In this document: positions 1-8,085 of the stretch, piece after piece
How the letters are laid out: every line of letters starts with the position of its first letter
Numbering within the stretch: position 1 is the first letter of the stretch
Program-made: the position numbers and the translations under genes
Notes under the pieces: generated by a model
The model's input: the letters and a program-made list of their open reading frames with translations, nothing else
Databases searched by the model: none
Told to the model about the DNA's origin: nothing
DNA from: JACVRW01 sp963716215
Lineage (GTDB): Bacteria; Actinomycetota; Thermoleophilia; Solirubrobacterales; Thermoleophilaceae
NCBI GenBank assembly: GCA_963716215.1
Contig: OY970298.1
Coordinates: 1,178,001-1,242,000 of the forward strand
Reading direction: 5' to 3'
Length of the DNA stretch: 64,000 nt

Positions 1-386
1 GGTCGGTGTAAGGCGTTCGGCTCAGGTCGGCGACCGTGCGGATCGGGATCGTCGCCACGCGGCGCAGGCGCTGGCCGTGAAAGGAGCGCACGCGGCCCGG
101 GGTGGCTGTGACGGAGTCCATCAGGAAATGGCGCGGGCCGTTGAGGGTCACGGTGCTGGCTCCGCGCTCCTGGGCGAGCGCGGCCGGCGTCGAAGGCCTT
201 CCACCACGCGGCCGGGCACTCGTTGAGCCCGATCGTGTTCCAGACCGTGGCGCTGGCCTGGGGTGGGGCGCCCCTGAGCTCGATGATCTCGCAGTAGCGC
301 GCGTCGTGGAGGCCGCCGAGCGTGTCGGCGGAGGCGGGGGCGGAGGTAATCGCCGCGACCGTGAGGGCCCCCAGGATGGCCCTCAC
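1..386 (-). pseudogene. Secreted protein gene, frameshifted and cut by the window edge
   Basis: I do not recognise the family. A GTG at 386 overlaps the stop of the upstream sulfatase gene as GTGA, so the two look translationally coupled. The product opens with a signal peptide (VRAILGALTVAAITSAPASA) and then reads about 45 residues of sensible secreted-type sequence with Cys at about 32 and 57 and a WW pair. After codon 67 (186-188) the frame degrades into Arg/Pro-rich text. Skipping one base at about 181-185 restores plausible sequence (AALAQERGASTVTLNGPRHF and onward) to the window edge. This is either a genuine single-base frameshift or a sequencing error. The 3' end lies outside the window. 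Confidence 0.55.
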
Positions 387-1993
387 GGCGCGACGTTGCA
401 CGCATCCCCCTTGCAGCGCTTGAGCTTGGCGCTCTTGGCAGCAAGCCTCGCCTGGATCCGGGCATAGGCGGGGTCGCCAGCCACGTTGCGTAGCTGGTGG
501 GGGTCCCTGCGGCGGTCGTAAAGCTCTTCCTCGCCGGTGTCCGTGTAGGAGACGTAGGTGTAGCGGTCGGTGCGCACGCCCCGGTAGGGCTGGTCCCACT
601 GGTTCACGGGGATGTCGCCCCGGAACAGCGGGTCGAGCGCCTCGATCTGCAGCACCCGGTTGGGCCGCTTGCGCGGGTTGCGGATCGTGGGCAGCAGCGA
701 CACGCCGTCCATCGTGCGTCCGGCCCGTGCGTTGGCGACGTCCACGAGCGTGGGCGCGAAGTCGATGTTGGAGATCTGCCCGCGCACCGTGCGGCCGGCG
801 GGGACGCCCGGTCCGCGCAGGATCAGCGGGATGCGCAGCGACTCCTCGTACGGCAGGTACTTGTCGCCGGTGACCCGGTGCTGACCCTGGAGCCAGCCGT
901 TGTCGGACAGGAATACGATCAGCGTGTTCTTCAGCTGTTTCGTCTTGCGCAGCGTGCGGACGAGCTGCTTCACGTGGTCGTCAACCGCCAGCAGCGAGCC
1001 GATCCGCCCCTCGTAGTCCAGCTGCAGCTGCGCGATCTGCTCCGCGTTCATCGACGGCGCGGCGTCGCGCAGGGTGGACGGCTTGTCGGAGAGGTCGGTC
1101 TCGTTGAAGCTGGGCGGCCGCGGCAGCTTGTAGCGCGAGCTGCGCGCCTCGTAGCGCGGGGCGGGGCGCGGATCGCGGCCGGGGCGGCCCAGCAGCGTGG
1201 TCGCCACGTCCTCCCGGTGCGGCGCGGCCGGCGCCCACCAGATGAAGAACGGCTTCTTCGAGTTGCGCTCGGAGCGGACCAGGTCCTCGGTGATCCGACC
1301 GGTCACGTCCGGCGAGTAGTCCTTCGGGTTCTCGGCGCCCCAGTAGTCGTGCGGGGCGGGGCCGAAGATTTCGTTGAGCCGGTTGAACACGCCGGCCAGG
1401 CCGCCCGGGTTGGGGCTCACCTCGATCTTGGCGAACTCCACCAGCTTGCGCGCGAAGTCGGCGTCGCCCCAGGACTTCAGCACGCCGTTGCGGTTCATCA
1501 CGAAGTTGTAGTAGTCGTAGGCCGACACATCGAGCAGGCCGCGCCAGATGTCGAAGCCCTTGGGCACCTCGCCGTGGGCGTCGCGCGCGCCGTAGCCGTT
1601 CAGCCACTTGCCGATCAGCGCAGTGCGGTAGCCGGCCCGTTGGAGCCAGGCCGGCAGGATGTTCCCGCGCTGCTTCATGCCGTACCAGCCGAACGGCCAG
1701 AAGTTGCCCTGGACGTTGTGGTTGTGGGCGTACTGGCCGGTGATGAAGGTGGCCCGCGCGGGACAGCAGAGCGGAAACGAGTCGACCGCGTCGGCGAAGG
1801 TGGTGCCGCGCGCGGCCAGCAGCCGCTTCACGTTTGGCATGTGCGCGACGTCGGCCTGGGCCTGGTCGTCGGTCATCACGACGAGGATGTTCGGGCGCCC
1901 GTCCTTTGCGGCGGAGGCGGGGCGGGCGTGAGCGGCGGCGGGCAGCGCGAGCAGGGCCAGGGTGGTCAGCCATGCGATCTGCCTTGCTCTCAC
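383..1993 (-). CDS. Secreted sulfatase (alkaline phosphatase superfamily)
   Basis: Predicted exported sulfatase hydrolysing a sulfate ester; substrate unknown. The GTG at 1993 is chosen because GAGGAGGAG lies just upstream and it gives a clean signal peptide (residues 1-24, ending AAAHA), 536 aa in all. Metal-binding TDD is at 41-43. The sulfatase signature CCPARATFITG (76-86) fits C-x-P-x-R-x4-TG, making Cys76 the residue converted to formylglycine. GKWLNGYG and the C-terminal DNGWLQGQHR block complete the active site. Length fits arylsulfatases and N-acetylglucosamine-6-sulfatases. No sulfatase-modifying enzyme is in this window, so activation would need one elsewhere. It diverges from the tetR operon across 79 bp and overlaps the next gene by 4 nt. 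Confidence 0.9.
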   Translation of the reverse strand: MRARQIAWLTTLALLALPAAAHARPASAAKDGRPNILVVMTDDQAQADVAHMPNVKRLLAARGTTFADAVDSFPLCCPARATFITGQYAHNHNVQGNFWPFGWYGMKQRGNILPAWLQRAGYRTALIGKWLNGYGARDAHGEVPKGFDIWRGLLDVSAYDYYNFVMNRNGVLKSWGDADFARKLVEFAKIEVSPNPGGLAGVFNRLNEIFGPAPHDYWGAENPKDYSPDVTGRITEDLVRSERNSKKPFFIWWAPAAPHREDVATTLLGRPGRDPRPAPRYEARSSRYKLPRPPSFNETDLSDKPSTLRDAAPSMNAEQIAQLQLDYEGRIGSLLAVDDHVKQLVRTLRKTKQLKNTLIVFLSDNGWLQGQHRVTGDKYLPYEESLRIPLILRGPGVPAGRTVRGQISNIDFAPTLVDVANARAGRTMDGVSLLPTIRNPRKRPNRVLQIEALDPLFRGDIPVNQWDQPYRGVRTDRYTYVSYTDTGEEELYDRRRDPHQLRNVAGDPAYARIQARLAAKSAKLKRCKGDACNVAP

Positions 1994-2020
1994 CGCTCCT
2001 CCTCGGTCCGGGAATGCGCG

Positions 2021-2049
2021 AGCGTACAAGGCGTGTCACACAGTGTCAA
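2021..2049 (-). promoter_or_regulatory. Promoter of the sulfatase gene
   Basis: On the minus strand TTGACA (2049-2044) is followed after exactly 17 nt by TACGCT (2026-2021), a near-consensus vegetative promoter 28 nt before the GTG at 1993. It overlaps the divergent tetR promoter, so a repressor bound here could control both directions. CACACAGTGT at 2037-2046 lies inside it and recurs at 12843-12852. Confidence 0.6.
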
Positions 2050-2055
2050 CTTCTG

Positions 2056-2061
2056 TATGAT
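2056..2061 (+). promoter_or_regulatory. -10 element of the tetR operon
   Basis: TATGAT ends 11 nt before the ATG at 2073, which predicts a leader of only about 4-5 nt. A weak -35 (GTGTCA) lies 17 nt upstream, within the region shared with the divergent sulfatase promoter. Confidence 0.5.
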
Positions 2062-2072
2062 GCCGCTGCGCA

Positions 2073-2690
2073 ATGGCCGTCCAACAGCAGACCGCGCCCA
2101 GGGCGCGGGCCCGCCAGAGCCGCAGGGAGAGCCGCCAGCGGATCGTCGCGGCGGCGACCGAGCTGGTGCGTACGCGCGCCTACGCGGAGCTCAGCGTCGA
2201 CGCCGTCATGCGCGAGGCGGGCATCGGCCGCACGATCTTCTATCGGCACTTCGACGACCTCGGAGACCTGCTCCTGCGGGCCAGTCGCGAGGCAATCGAA
2301 GAGCTCTACGAGGCGCAGAGCAACCTCGGCCAGGCGCGCCCCGACGAGGACCCCGAGGCCGTGCGCCGGGTGTTCGCCGCGGCCGCCGACGTGTACACCC
2401 GCCACGGGCCGCTGCTGCGCGCCATCGCCGAGGCCGCCGCGGGCGATGAGGAGATCGCGCGCGGCTATGCGGCGATGCGCAGGCGCTTCGACGATTTCGC
2501 CGCGCAGTCGCTCCGCGGCGTGGCCGATCTGGCCCACACACCGCTCGCCGAAGTCGACGAGACCGCCCGGGCGCTGAACCTGATGGGCGAGAACTACCTG
2601 CTCGACGCGTTCGGGCGGGAGCCGCGCGTGTCGGCCGAAACCGCGGTGCAGACCCTGACCGAGATCTGGGACGCGGTAATCCGCCGCTGA
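2073..2690 (+). CDS. TetR-family transcriptional regulator
   Basis: A 205-aa TetR-type repressor. The N-terminal helix-turn-helix spans roughly residues 20-65, with the typical recognition region AGIGRTIFYRHFDDLGDLLL; the rest is the all-helical ligand/dimer domain. It is the first gene of a run with the haloalkane dehalogenase (15-bp gap carrying AAGGAG) and the DUF1330 gene. Autoregulation and control of the divergent sulfatase from the shared 79-bp intergenic region are therefore likely, but this is inferred from position. The ligand is unknown; a halogenated compound would be a reasonable first guess. Confidence 0.88.
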   Translation: MAVQQQTAPRARARQSRRESRQRIVAAATELVRTRAYAELSVDAVMREAGIGRTIFYRHFDDLGDLLLRASREAIEELYEAQSNLGQARPDEDPEAVRRVFAAAADVYTRHGPLLRAIAEAAAGDEEIARGYAAMRRRFDDFAAQSLRGVADLAHTPLAEVDETARALNLMGENYLLDAFGREPRVSAETAVQTLTEIWDAVIRR

Positions 2691-2705
2691 CCGAAGGAGC
2701 TGCCG

Positions 2706-3587
2706 ATGGACGTCTTTAGAACCCCCGACGAGCGCTTCGCGAACCTGCCGGGCTACCCCTACGAGCCGCACTACCTCGAGGTCGACGGCCTGCGCTTGCA
2801 CCACATCGACGAGGGCAGCGGCCCCACGGTGCTGTGCTTCCACGGCGAGCCGACCTGGAGCTACCTCTACCGGCACATGCTCGATCGGCTGGTCGAGAGC
2901 GGGCACCGCGTCGTCTGCCCCGACTTCGCCGGGTTCGGGCGCTCCGACAAGCCGACCGACCAGGCCTGGTACACGTACGACCGCCACGTGGAGATGGTCA
3001 CTCGCCATCTCGACCAGATCGAGCTCGAAGACGTGACCGTCGTGGTGCAGGACTGGGGCGGGCCGATCGGCCTGCGCTGGGCGGTCGAGCACGCCGACCA
3101 GGTGGGGCGGCTGGTGGTGCTGAACACCGGCTTGTTCACCGGCCGGGTGAGCAAAGGTTTCATGGCCTGGCGCGAGTTCGCCGAGCGCACGCCGGACCTG
3201 CCGATCGGCATGATCGTCCAAGGGGCCACGACGACCGAGCTCGCGCCCGAGGTGGTCGCGGCCTACGAGGCGCCCTTCCCGACACCCGAGAGCAAGGCGG
3301 GCGCGCAGCGCTTCCCGTTGCTGGTGCCGCTCGGCCCCGACGAGCCCGGCGTGACCGAGATGCTGGCCGTGCGCGACGAGCTGTCGCGCTGGGACAAGCC
3401 GGCGCTGATCGCGTTCTCGGACACAGACCCGGTGTTCCCGTACCCGAAGGCCGGCGACCGGTTCACCGAGCTGATCCCCACCGCGGGCGAGCAGATCCGC
3501 ATCGAGGGGGCCGCGCACTTCCTCCAGGAGGACCGCGGCAACGAGATCGCGGACGCGATGCTGGCGGCGTTCGGGGCGCCGGTCTGA
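2706..3587 (+). CDS. Haloalkane dehalogenase (DhlA-like, subfamily I)
   Basis: Predicted hydrolysis of a carbon-halogen bond to alcohol plus halide (EC 3.8.1.5) by an alpha/beta-hydrolase fold. The 293-aa product resembles Xanthobacter DhlA from end to end: RTPDERF near the start, the HGEPTW oxyanion motif at 46-51, QDWGG with nucleophile Asp116 and halide-binding Trp117, and FMAWRE supplying the second halide Trp (155). A DTDPV acid region at 239-243 and His271 in AAHFLQED complete the triad. The SD AAGGAG precedes the ATG. All catalytic parts are present, so an active enzyme is expected; natural substrate unknown. It overlaps the next gene by one base. Confidence 0.88.
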   Translation: MDVFRTPDERFANLPGYPYEPHYLEVDGLRLHHIDEGSGPTVLCFHGEPTWSYLYRHMLDRLVESGHRVVCPDFAGFGRSDKPTDQAWYTYDRHVEMVTRHLDQIELEDVTVVVQDWGGPIGLRWAVEHADQVGRLVVLNTGLFTGRVSKGFMAWREFAERTPDLPIGMIVQGATTTELAPEVVAAYEAPFPTPESKAGAQRFPLLVPLGPDEPGVTEMLAVRDELSRWDKPALIAFSDTDPVFPYPKAGDRFTELIPTAGEQIRIEGAAHFLQEDRGNEIADAMLAAFGAPV

Positions 3588-3979
3588 TGCCGATCGAGCC
3601 GGACGAGCGGCAGTTCGCCGAAATCGCCGCGCTGGCGGGCGGGGATGGCGACGGCCCGGTGGTGATGCTGAACCTCAACCGCTACCGCGACCGCGAGGAG
3701 TACCTGCGCTATGGCGCGGTGGCGCTGGCGGTGCTGGAGCGCGTGGGCGGCCGGATCCTGTGGCAGGCCGATGCGCGCGGCACCGTGATCGGCGACGACA
3801 GCGACCGCTACGACGAGGTGATCGCGGTCTGGTATCCGAGCCTCGCGGCCTTCGGCGCGCTCGCCACCGACCCGGAGATCCTGGCGGTGCGGGAGCACCG
3901 GATCGCTGGGCTAGAGCGTGCGGCGCTGATCCGCTGCGAGGCTCAGCCCGGCGCGTTGTCCAGCGAGCTCCAGAGGTAG
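3587..3979 (+). CDS. DUF1330-type small protein
   Basis: A 130-aa protein starting at an ATG that shares its A with the dehalogenase stop (TGATG). GPVVMLNLNRYRDREEYLRYG followed by ADARGTVIGDD and a DEVIAVWYPSLAAF block is the pattern of DUF1330 ferredoxin-like dimeric domains. These often sit with catabolic enzymes but have no settled reaction. Its 3' end runs 37 nt into the end of the convergent DNA glycosylase gene, an unusually long tail-to-tail overlap. Role in the dehalogenase operon is inferred only from coupling. Confidence 0.75.
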   Translation: MPIEPDERQFAEIAALAGGDGDGPVVMLNLNRYRDREEYLRYGAVALAVLERVGGRILWQADARGTVIGDDSDRYDEVIAVWYPSLAAFGALATDPEILAVREHRIAGLERAALIRCEAQPGALSSELQR

Positions 3980-4605
3980 AGGCACGCCAGGGTCCGGTGC
4001 GGGCGCCAGGGGCGGGCGATCCGCTCCAGCCGCTTGGGCTCGGGCAGCTTGCGCAGCCGGTACTCGACCTGTGCCGCACGACGGATGCCCAGGTCGCCCA
4101 CCGGCAGGATGTCGGGCCGGCCGAGGTGGAAGATCAGGAACATGTCCGCCGTCCACGGCCCGAGGCCCTTGATGGCGGTGAGCTGGGCCGTGACCTCCTC
4201 GTCGTTCAGCTCCGGCAGCCGCTCCAGCTCGAGCGAGCCCTCCTCCACGTGCAGCGCGAGGTCGCGCAGATAGGCCACCTTCGCGCGCGACAGTCCGGCG
4301 GCTCGGAGCGCCTCCGGGTCGGCCGCCAGCAGCTGCTTCGGGGTCGGGGCGTGACCGCCGAACAGCTCGGTCAGGCGGCCGTAGATGCTGGCGGCCGCCT
4401 TGGTCGAGAGCTGCTGGCCCACGATCGAGCGCAGCAGCGCGCCGTAGGCGTCGCCGGGGCGTTCGCGCTCGAGGTCTCGCCGCACGACGGCCCCGTGCGC
4501 GGCGATCAGGCGCGCCATCACGGGGTCGGCGTCGCGCAGGGCCGCAAGCGCCTTGCGCCCGACCTTGACCGGGGTGGTGCGCGAGCCGGCGGACGGTCGG
4601 GGCAC
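3943..4605 (-). CDS. AlkA-type DNA-3-methyladenine glycosylase
   Basis: Base-excision repair glycosylase of the HhH-GPD superfamily, expected to remove alkylated purines from DNA. The GTG at 4605 overlaps the stop of the upstream ABC1 gene (TAGTG) and gives 220 aa. IVGQQLSTKAA at 61-71 is the conserved core helix, the helix-hairpin-helix is at about 141-153 (LTAIKGLGPWTAD), and the catalytic Asp is Asp171 in LPVGDLGIRRA. The TBP-like N-terminal domain of E. coli AlkA is absent, as in short Mag1-type enzymes. A second, different AlkA-like glycosylase lies at about 55.7 kb. Confidence 0.88.
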   Translation of the reverse strand: MPRPSAGSRTTPVKVGRKALAALRDADPVMARLIAAHGAVVRRDLERERPGDAYGALLRSIVGQQLSTKAAASIYGRLTELFGGHAPTPKQLLAADPEALRAAGLSRAKVAYLRDLALHVEEGSLELERLPELNDEEVTAQLTAIKGLGPWTADMFLIFHLGRPDILPVGDLGIRRAAQVEYRLRKLPEPKRLERIARPWRPHRTLACLYLWSSLDNAPG

Positions 4606-5987
4606 TACGCCGCCACGCGCTCGTGGAACGGCAGCTCGAGGCGACCGAGCTCGGTGGACGGCGGGTCGCCGAACAGCCACTCGCGGGCGATCAGGTGCCA
4701 GTTCGCGGTCGCGCCCAGCTGGCCGAGCACGCCCAGCGTCAGCGCCTCCATGCGGCGCGCCAGCATCGCCTGCGGCGGCATCGTCTCCCGGCGCATCAGC
4801 TGCCAGTGGCGCGAGCGCGGGTCGCCGAAGTCGATCAGCACCTGGCCGACCAGCTCGCGGTCGACGGTCACCTCGCGGTCCTCGATGTACCAGCGGGTGA
4901 CGTCGTGGAAGTGGTCGAACACGGCCTCGGCGCTGACCAGCTCGTCGGCCGGGTCGTAGAAGCCCATCGCGCCGAGCTGGCGGTGCAGCCCCTCCACGTC
5001 GCCGTCCATGCCGAACCGGATCGCGGCGATCTCGGCCTCGAGGTCGTCGCGCGCGACCCGCTTGGTCATCCCGAAGTCGATGAACGCGACCCGGCCGTCG
5101 TCCATCAGGCGGTAGTTGCCGGGGTGCGGATCGCCCGAGAAGTGCCCGTTGCGGTAGAGCGAGCCGAAGAAGAAGCGGAACACGATCTCGCCGAAGCGGT
5201 CGCGCGTGGCGCGGTCCATCTGCTTGACCTCCTCGAAGCCGACCGCCTCGACCCACTCGGACACGAGCACGTGCTCGCTGCAGCGCTCGGTGACCACCGG
5301 CGGGACGTAGATGAACGGGTGGCCCCGCCAGGTGCGAGCGAAGGCGCGGTGCTGCTGGGCCTCCAGCTCGTAGTCCAGCTCATCGGTCAGCCGCTCGCGG
5401 ATCTCGTGCGTCATCGCCTTGGCGTCCATCCCGGGCGCCATGCGCTTGGCGACCCGCATGATCAGGCCCAGGTTCTGGAGGTCGGCGCGCACGGCCTGCG
5501 CCACGCCCGGATACTGGACCTTCACCGCCACCTCGCGCCCGTCGTGCAGGCGCGCGCGGTAGACCTGCCCGATCGAGGCGGCCGCGACGGCCTGGTCGTC
5601 GAACTCCGCGAACACGTCGCCGAGCGGCTCGCCCAGGTCGTCCTCGATCAGCTTGCGCATGCGCTCGAACGGCACTCGCGGCGCCGCGTCGCGCAGCTCG
5701 GCCAGCTTGGCCTGGATGCGCTCCTGGAACTCCGGCGGGAACGCGCCGGTGTCGATGAACGAGGCCACCTGGCCGACCTTCATCGCAGCGCCCTTCATCT
5801 GGCCCAGGACCTCGAAGATCTGCTCGGCGGCCTCCATCTGGCGGCGCGCGGCGGCATCGCGTCGGCCCTCCTCCGAACGAGTCAGGTTGGCGGCCTTGGT
5901 CGCGTAGCCGCGCGCGGTCTGGCCGCCGGCGAGCTTGCCGACCTTCGCCGCGCGTCGCCAGCGCCCGGTGGGAAGGTCGTCGGCCAT
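4605..5987 (-). CDS. ABC1/UbiB-family atypical kinase
   Basis: A 460-aa protein of the ABC1 (AarF/UbiB/COQ8) protein-kinase-like family. The family hallmark KxGQ is seen at residues 70-73 (MKVGQVASF), followed by the Ala-rich ASIGQVYRA loop, the VAVKVQYPGV lysine strand, and the catalytic/metal part HPGNYRL...FIDFGMTKR. These proteins are linked to isoprenoid-quinone lipid metabolism and have little classical kinase activity. The ATG at 5987 is preferred over an in-frame ATG at 6005 because MADDLPTGRWRRAAKVGKL is how homologues begin; neither has a strong SD. It is cotranscribed with alkA by a 1-nt overlap. Confidence 0.88.
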   Translation of the reverse strand: MADDLPTGRWRRAAKVGKLAGGQTARGYATKAANLTRSEEGRRDAAARRQMEAAEQIFEVLGQMKGAAMKVGQVASFIDTGAFPPEFQERIQAKLAELRDAAPRVPFERMRKLIEDDLGEPLGDVFAEFDDQAVAAASIGQVYRARLHDGREVAVKVQYPGVAQAVRADLQNLGLIMRVAKRMAPGMDAKAMTHEIRERLTDELDYELEAQQHRAFARTWRGHPFIYVPPVVTERCSEHVLVSEWVEAVGFEEVKQMDRATRDRFGEIVFRFFFGSLYRNGHFSGDPHPGNYRLMDDGRVAFIDFGMTKRVARDDLEAEIAAIRFGMDGDVEGLHRQLGAMGFYDPADELVSAEAVFDHFHDVTRWYIEDREVTVDRELVGQVLIDFGDPRSRHWQLMRRETMPPQAMLARRMEALTLGVLGQLGATANWHLIAREWLFGDPPSTELGRLELPFHERVAA

Positions 5988-6019
5988 CCGGTCCAGAGTA
6001 CGCATAGGGTGTGGCGCCG

Positions 6020-6844
6020 ATGCGACTCGTCAACTTCGCCACACCGGGGGGGCCGCGCGCCGGACTGCTGCGCGACGGCCGGGTCTTGGAGGTCCGCGAC
6101 GCGCCCCTCGGCGGGCTCGGCGGGCTGCTGGCGGCGGGCGGCCTGGACGCGGCCGAGGCGGCAGCCGGCGACGGCGTCGCGATCGAGGACGTCGAGCTGC
6201 TGCCGCCGATCGACCGGCCGGCCAAGCTGCTCTGCATCGGGCTCAACTACCGCGCCCATGCCGAGGAGCAGGGCAAGGAGCCACCCGAGACGCCGGCCTT
6301 CTTCGCCAAGTTCGCCACCTCGCTGCGGCCCGCCGGGGCGACCGTGGAGCTGCCGCGCTGGAGCTCCAAGGTCGACTACGAGGCGGAGGTGGCGTTCGTG
6401 ATCGGCGACCGCTGCAAGGACGTGCCGGCCGACCGAGCGCTCGAGCACGTGGCCGGCTACACGCTCCTCAACGACCTGTCGGCGCGCGACTACCAGTTCA
6501 AGACGCCGCAGTGGATGCCCGGCAAGACGTTCGACGGCGCCGCGCCCTGCGGGCCGGCGCTGGTGACGCCGGACGAGGCCGGCCCCCACGACTCGATCGG
6601 GATCGCCCTGCACCTGAACGGCGAGCTGATGCAGGAGAGCTCGACCGCCGACCTGGTCCACTCGATCCCGGTGCTGATCGAGTACCTCTCGATGCTGATG
6701 ACGCTCGAGCCGGGCGACGTGGTGGCGACCGGCACGCCCGCCGGGGTCGGCAGCCTGCGCGACCCGAAGGTCTGGCTCGCGCCGGGCGACGAGGTCGTGG
6801 TCAGCTCGCCGCAGCTGGGCGAGCTGTACACCCGGCTGGCCTAG
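6020..6844 (+). CDS. Fumarylacetoacetate hydrolase (FAH) family protein
   Basis: A 274-aa FAH-domain enzyme: a hydrolase or decarboxylase acting on 2-oxo acid or acylpyruvate-type intermediates of aromatic or sugar-acid breakdown. After an N-terminal small domain (MRLVNFATPGGPRAGLLRDG) the core begins at LLCIGLNYRAHAEEQG. Metal-binding acids are seen in DYEAEVAFVIG (two Glu) and LNDLSARDYQ (Asp), and GDVVATGTPAGVG is the usual C-terminal signature. A TAGGGT box at 6005-6010 lies 9 nt before the ATG; a GTG at 6011 is an alternative start. Substrate cannot be read from the neighbourhood. Its stop shares CTAG with the convergent MFS gene. Confidence 0.85.
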   Translation: MRLVNFATPGGPRAGLLRDGRVLEVRDAPLGGLGGLLAAGGLDAAEAAAGDGVAIEDVELLPPIDRPAKLLCIGLNYRAHAEEQGKEPPETPAFFAKFATSLRPAGATVELPRWSSKVDYEAEVAFVIGDRCKDVPADRALEHVAGYTLLNDLSARDYQFKTPQWMPGKTFDGAAPCGPALVTPDEAGPHDSIGIALHLNGELMQESSTADLVHSIPVLIEYLSMLMTLEPGDVVATGTPAGVGSLRDPKVWLAPGDEVVVSSPQLGELYTRLA

Positions 6845-8085
6845 GGCCGCCGGCCGATCAGCCAGGCGCTGGCTGCCCCGGCGGCGGCGAGCGCGAGCAG
6901 CGACAGCGCCCCCACGGCGACCCCGCGGGCGAGCGCCTCCTCGAACGAGGCCCCGCCCGCGCGCTCGTCGGCCTGCACGTGCTGGAACACCGCCCCGGCG
7001 GCCGCCAGGCCGAGCACCGCGCCCGCCGGCGCTGCCTCCAGCAGCTGCGGCGGGGCCGTGCCGGCGCTCCATGCCGCGCCGGCGGCCAGGCCGAGCCCTC
7101 CTCCCGTGACGATCACGGCCGGCGCCATCAGCGAGTAGCCGGTGTGCGGCTCGATCGTGCCGAGCGCGAGCAGCCCAGCTGCGGCCGCCAGCGAGCCGGC
7201 GATGCCCAGCACGCGCGCGGTGACGGAAGCGGCGAGCGCCAGGCCGAGCACGCCGCCGCCCACGGCGGCCGTGGTCAGCGCCGCCAGCAGGACGCCGCTG
7301 CGCAGCGGCGCCAGCAGGTGGGCCAGCTCGAAGTACTGGGGCGCCAGGAAGCAGAGCGCAGCGACCATCGCGCCGCAGGCGGCCCACACCGCCGCCGGCG
7401 CGCCGTGGCGACTGCTCGCGGCTAGCACCAGCAGGCCCGCTGCGACGATCATCAGCGTCTGGATCAGCTCCTGGGAGCCCACGCCCCAGGGCTCACTCTG
7501 GACGAGCACGATCGTCACGGCGGCCAGCCCGCCGGCGTAGGCAAGCGCCCGCGCGAGGTCGGTCACCGGGCGACGCTCCCCGGCAGCGCCGAGCAGCGCG
7601 CCGGCACCGGCGGCCACCGCCAGCGGGACGCCGGCCCAGAAGAACACCCGCCACCAGTTCTGCTCGGCGAACACCCCGCCCACCAGCGGGCCCAGCGCCA
7701 GGGCCAGCGCGGGCAGCGCCGCCGCGGCGGCCAGGCGCGGGCGGGATCCGCCAGCCGCCGGCGCCGCCACGCACGCGAGCAGAGCGGCGGCTCCAGCGCC
7801 CTGGACGCCCTGACCGGCGACGACCGCGGCGGTGGTGTCCGCCGCCGCGCAGGTAACCGCGCCGGCCGCCATCGCGAGCGCTCCCGCCGCGGTCAGGAGC
7901 GGACCGCGGAGCCGGGGCAACAGCGGCAGCAGGGCCGCGAGCGCCAGCAGATAGGCGTTCAGCACCCACTGGGCGCCCGAGCTCGAGGAGCCCAGGTCGA
8001 GGCGGATGTCGGGCAGCAGCACCGCCACCGTCGTCAGCTCGAGCAGGACAACGGCCAGGGGCAGCGAGGCGGCGACGCGCCTCAC
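6841..8085 (-). CDS. MFS-type multidrug exporter-like membrane protein
   Basis: A 414-aa, almost entirely hydrophobic protein that resembles the DHA2/EmrB branch of the major facilitator superfamily: an N-terminal ELTTVAVLLPDIRLDLG segment, a QWVLNAYLL second helix and about 12 predicted membrane spans. It is shorter than the usual 470-500 aa and the loops are compact, so it may be a reduced member. It starts with GTG overlapping the stop of the Ppx-like gene (GTGA). Substrate unknown. Confidence 0.75.
   Translation of the reverse strand: MRRVAASLPLAVVLLELTTVAVLLPDIRLDLGSSSSGAQWVLNAYLLALAALLPLLPRLRGPLLTAAGALAMAAGAVTCAAADTTAAVVAGQGVQGAGAAALLACVAAPAAGGSRPRLAAAAALPALALALGPLVGGVFAEQNWWRVFFWAGVPLAVAAGAGALLGAAGERRPVTDLARALAYAGGLAAVTIVLVQSEPWGVGSQELIQTLMIVAAGLLVLAASSRHGAPAAVWAACGAMVAALCFLAPQYFELAHLLAPLRSGVLLAALTTAAVGGGVLGLALAASVTARVLGIAGSLAAAAGLLALGTIEPHTGYSLMAPAVIVTGGGLGLAAGAAWSAGTAPPQLLEAAPAGAVLGLAAAGAVFQHVQADERAGGASFEEALARGVAVGALSLLALAAAGAASAWLIGRRP

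Noticed and set aside
497..2449. Long open frame on the plus strand opposite the sulfatase
   Set aside because: Its product is Arg/Val/Gly-rich low-complexity text without domains; it mirrors the codon pattern of the sulfatase gene, as expected in very GC-rich DNA.
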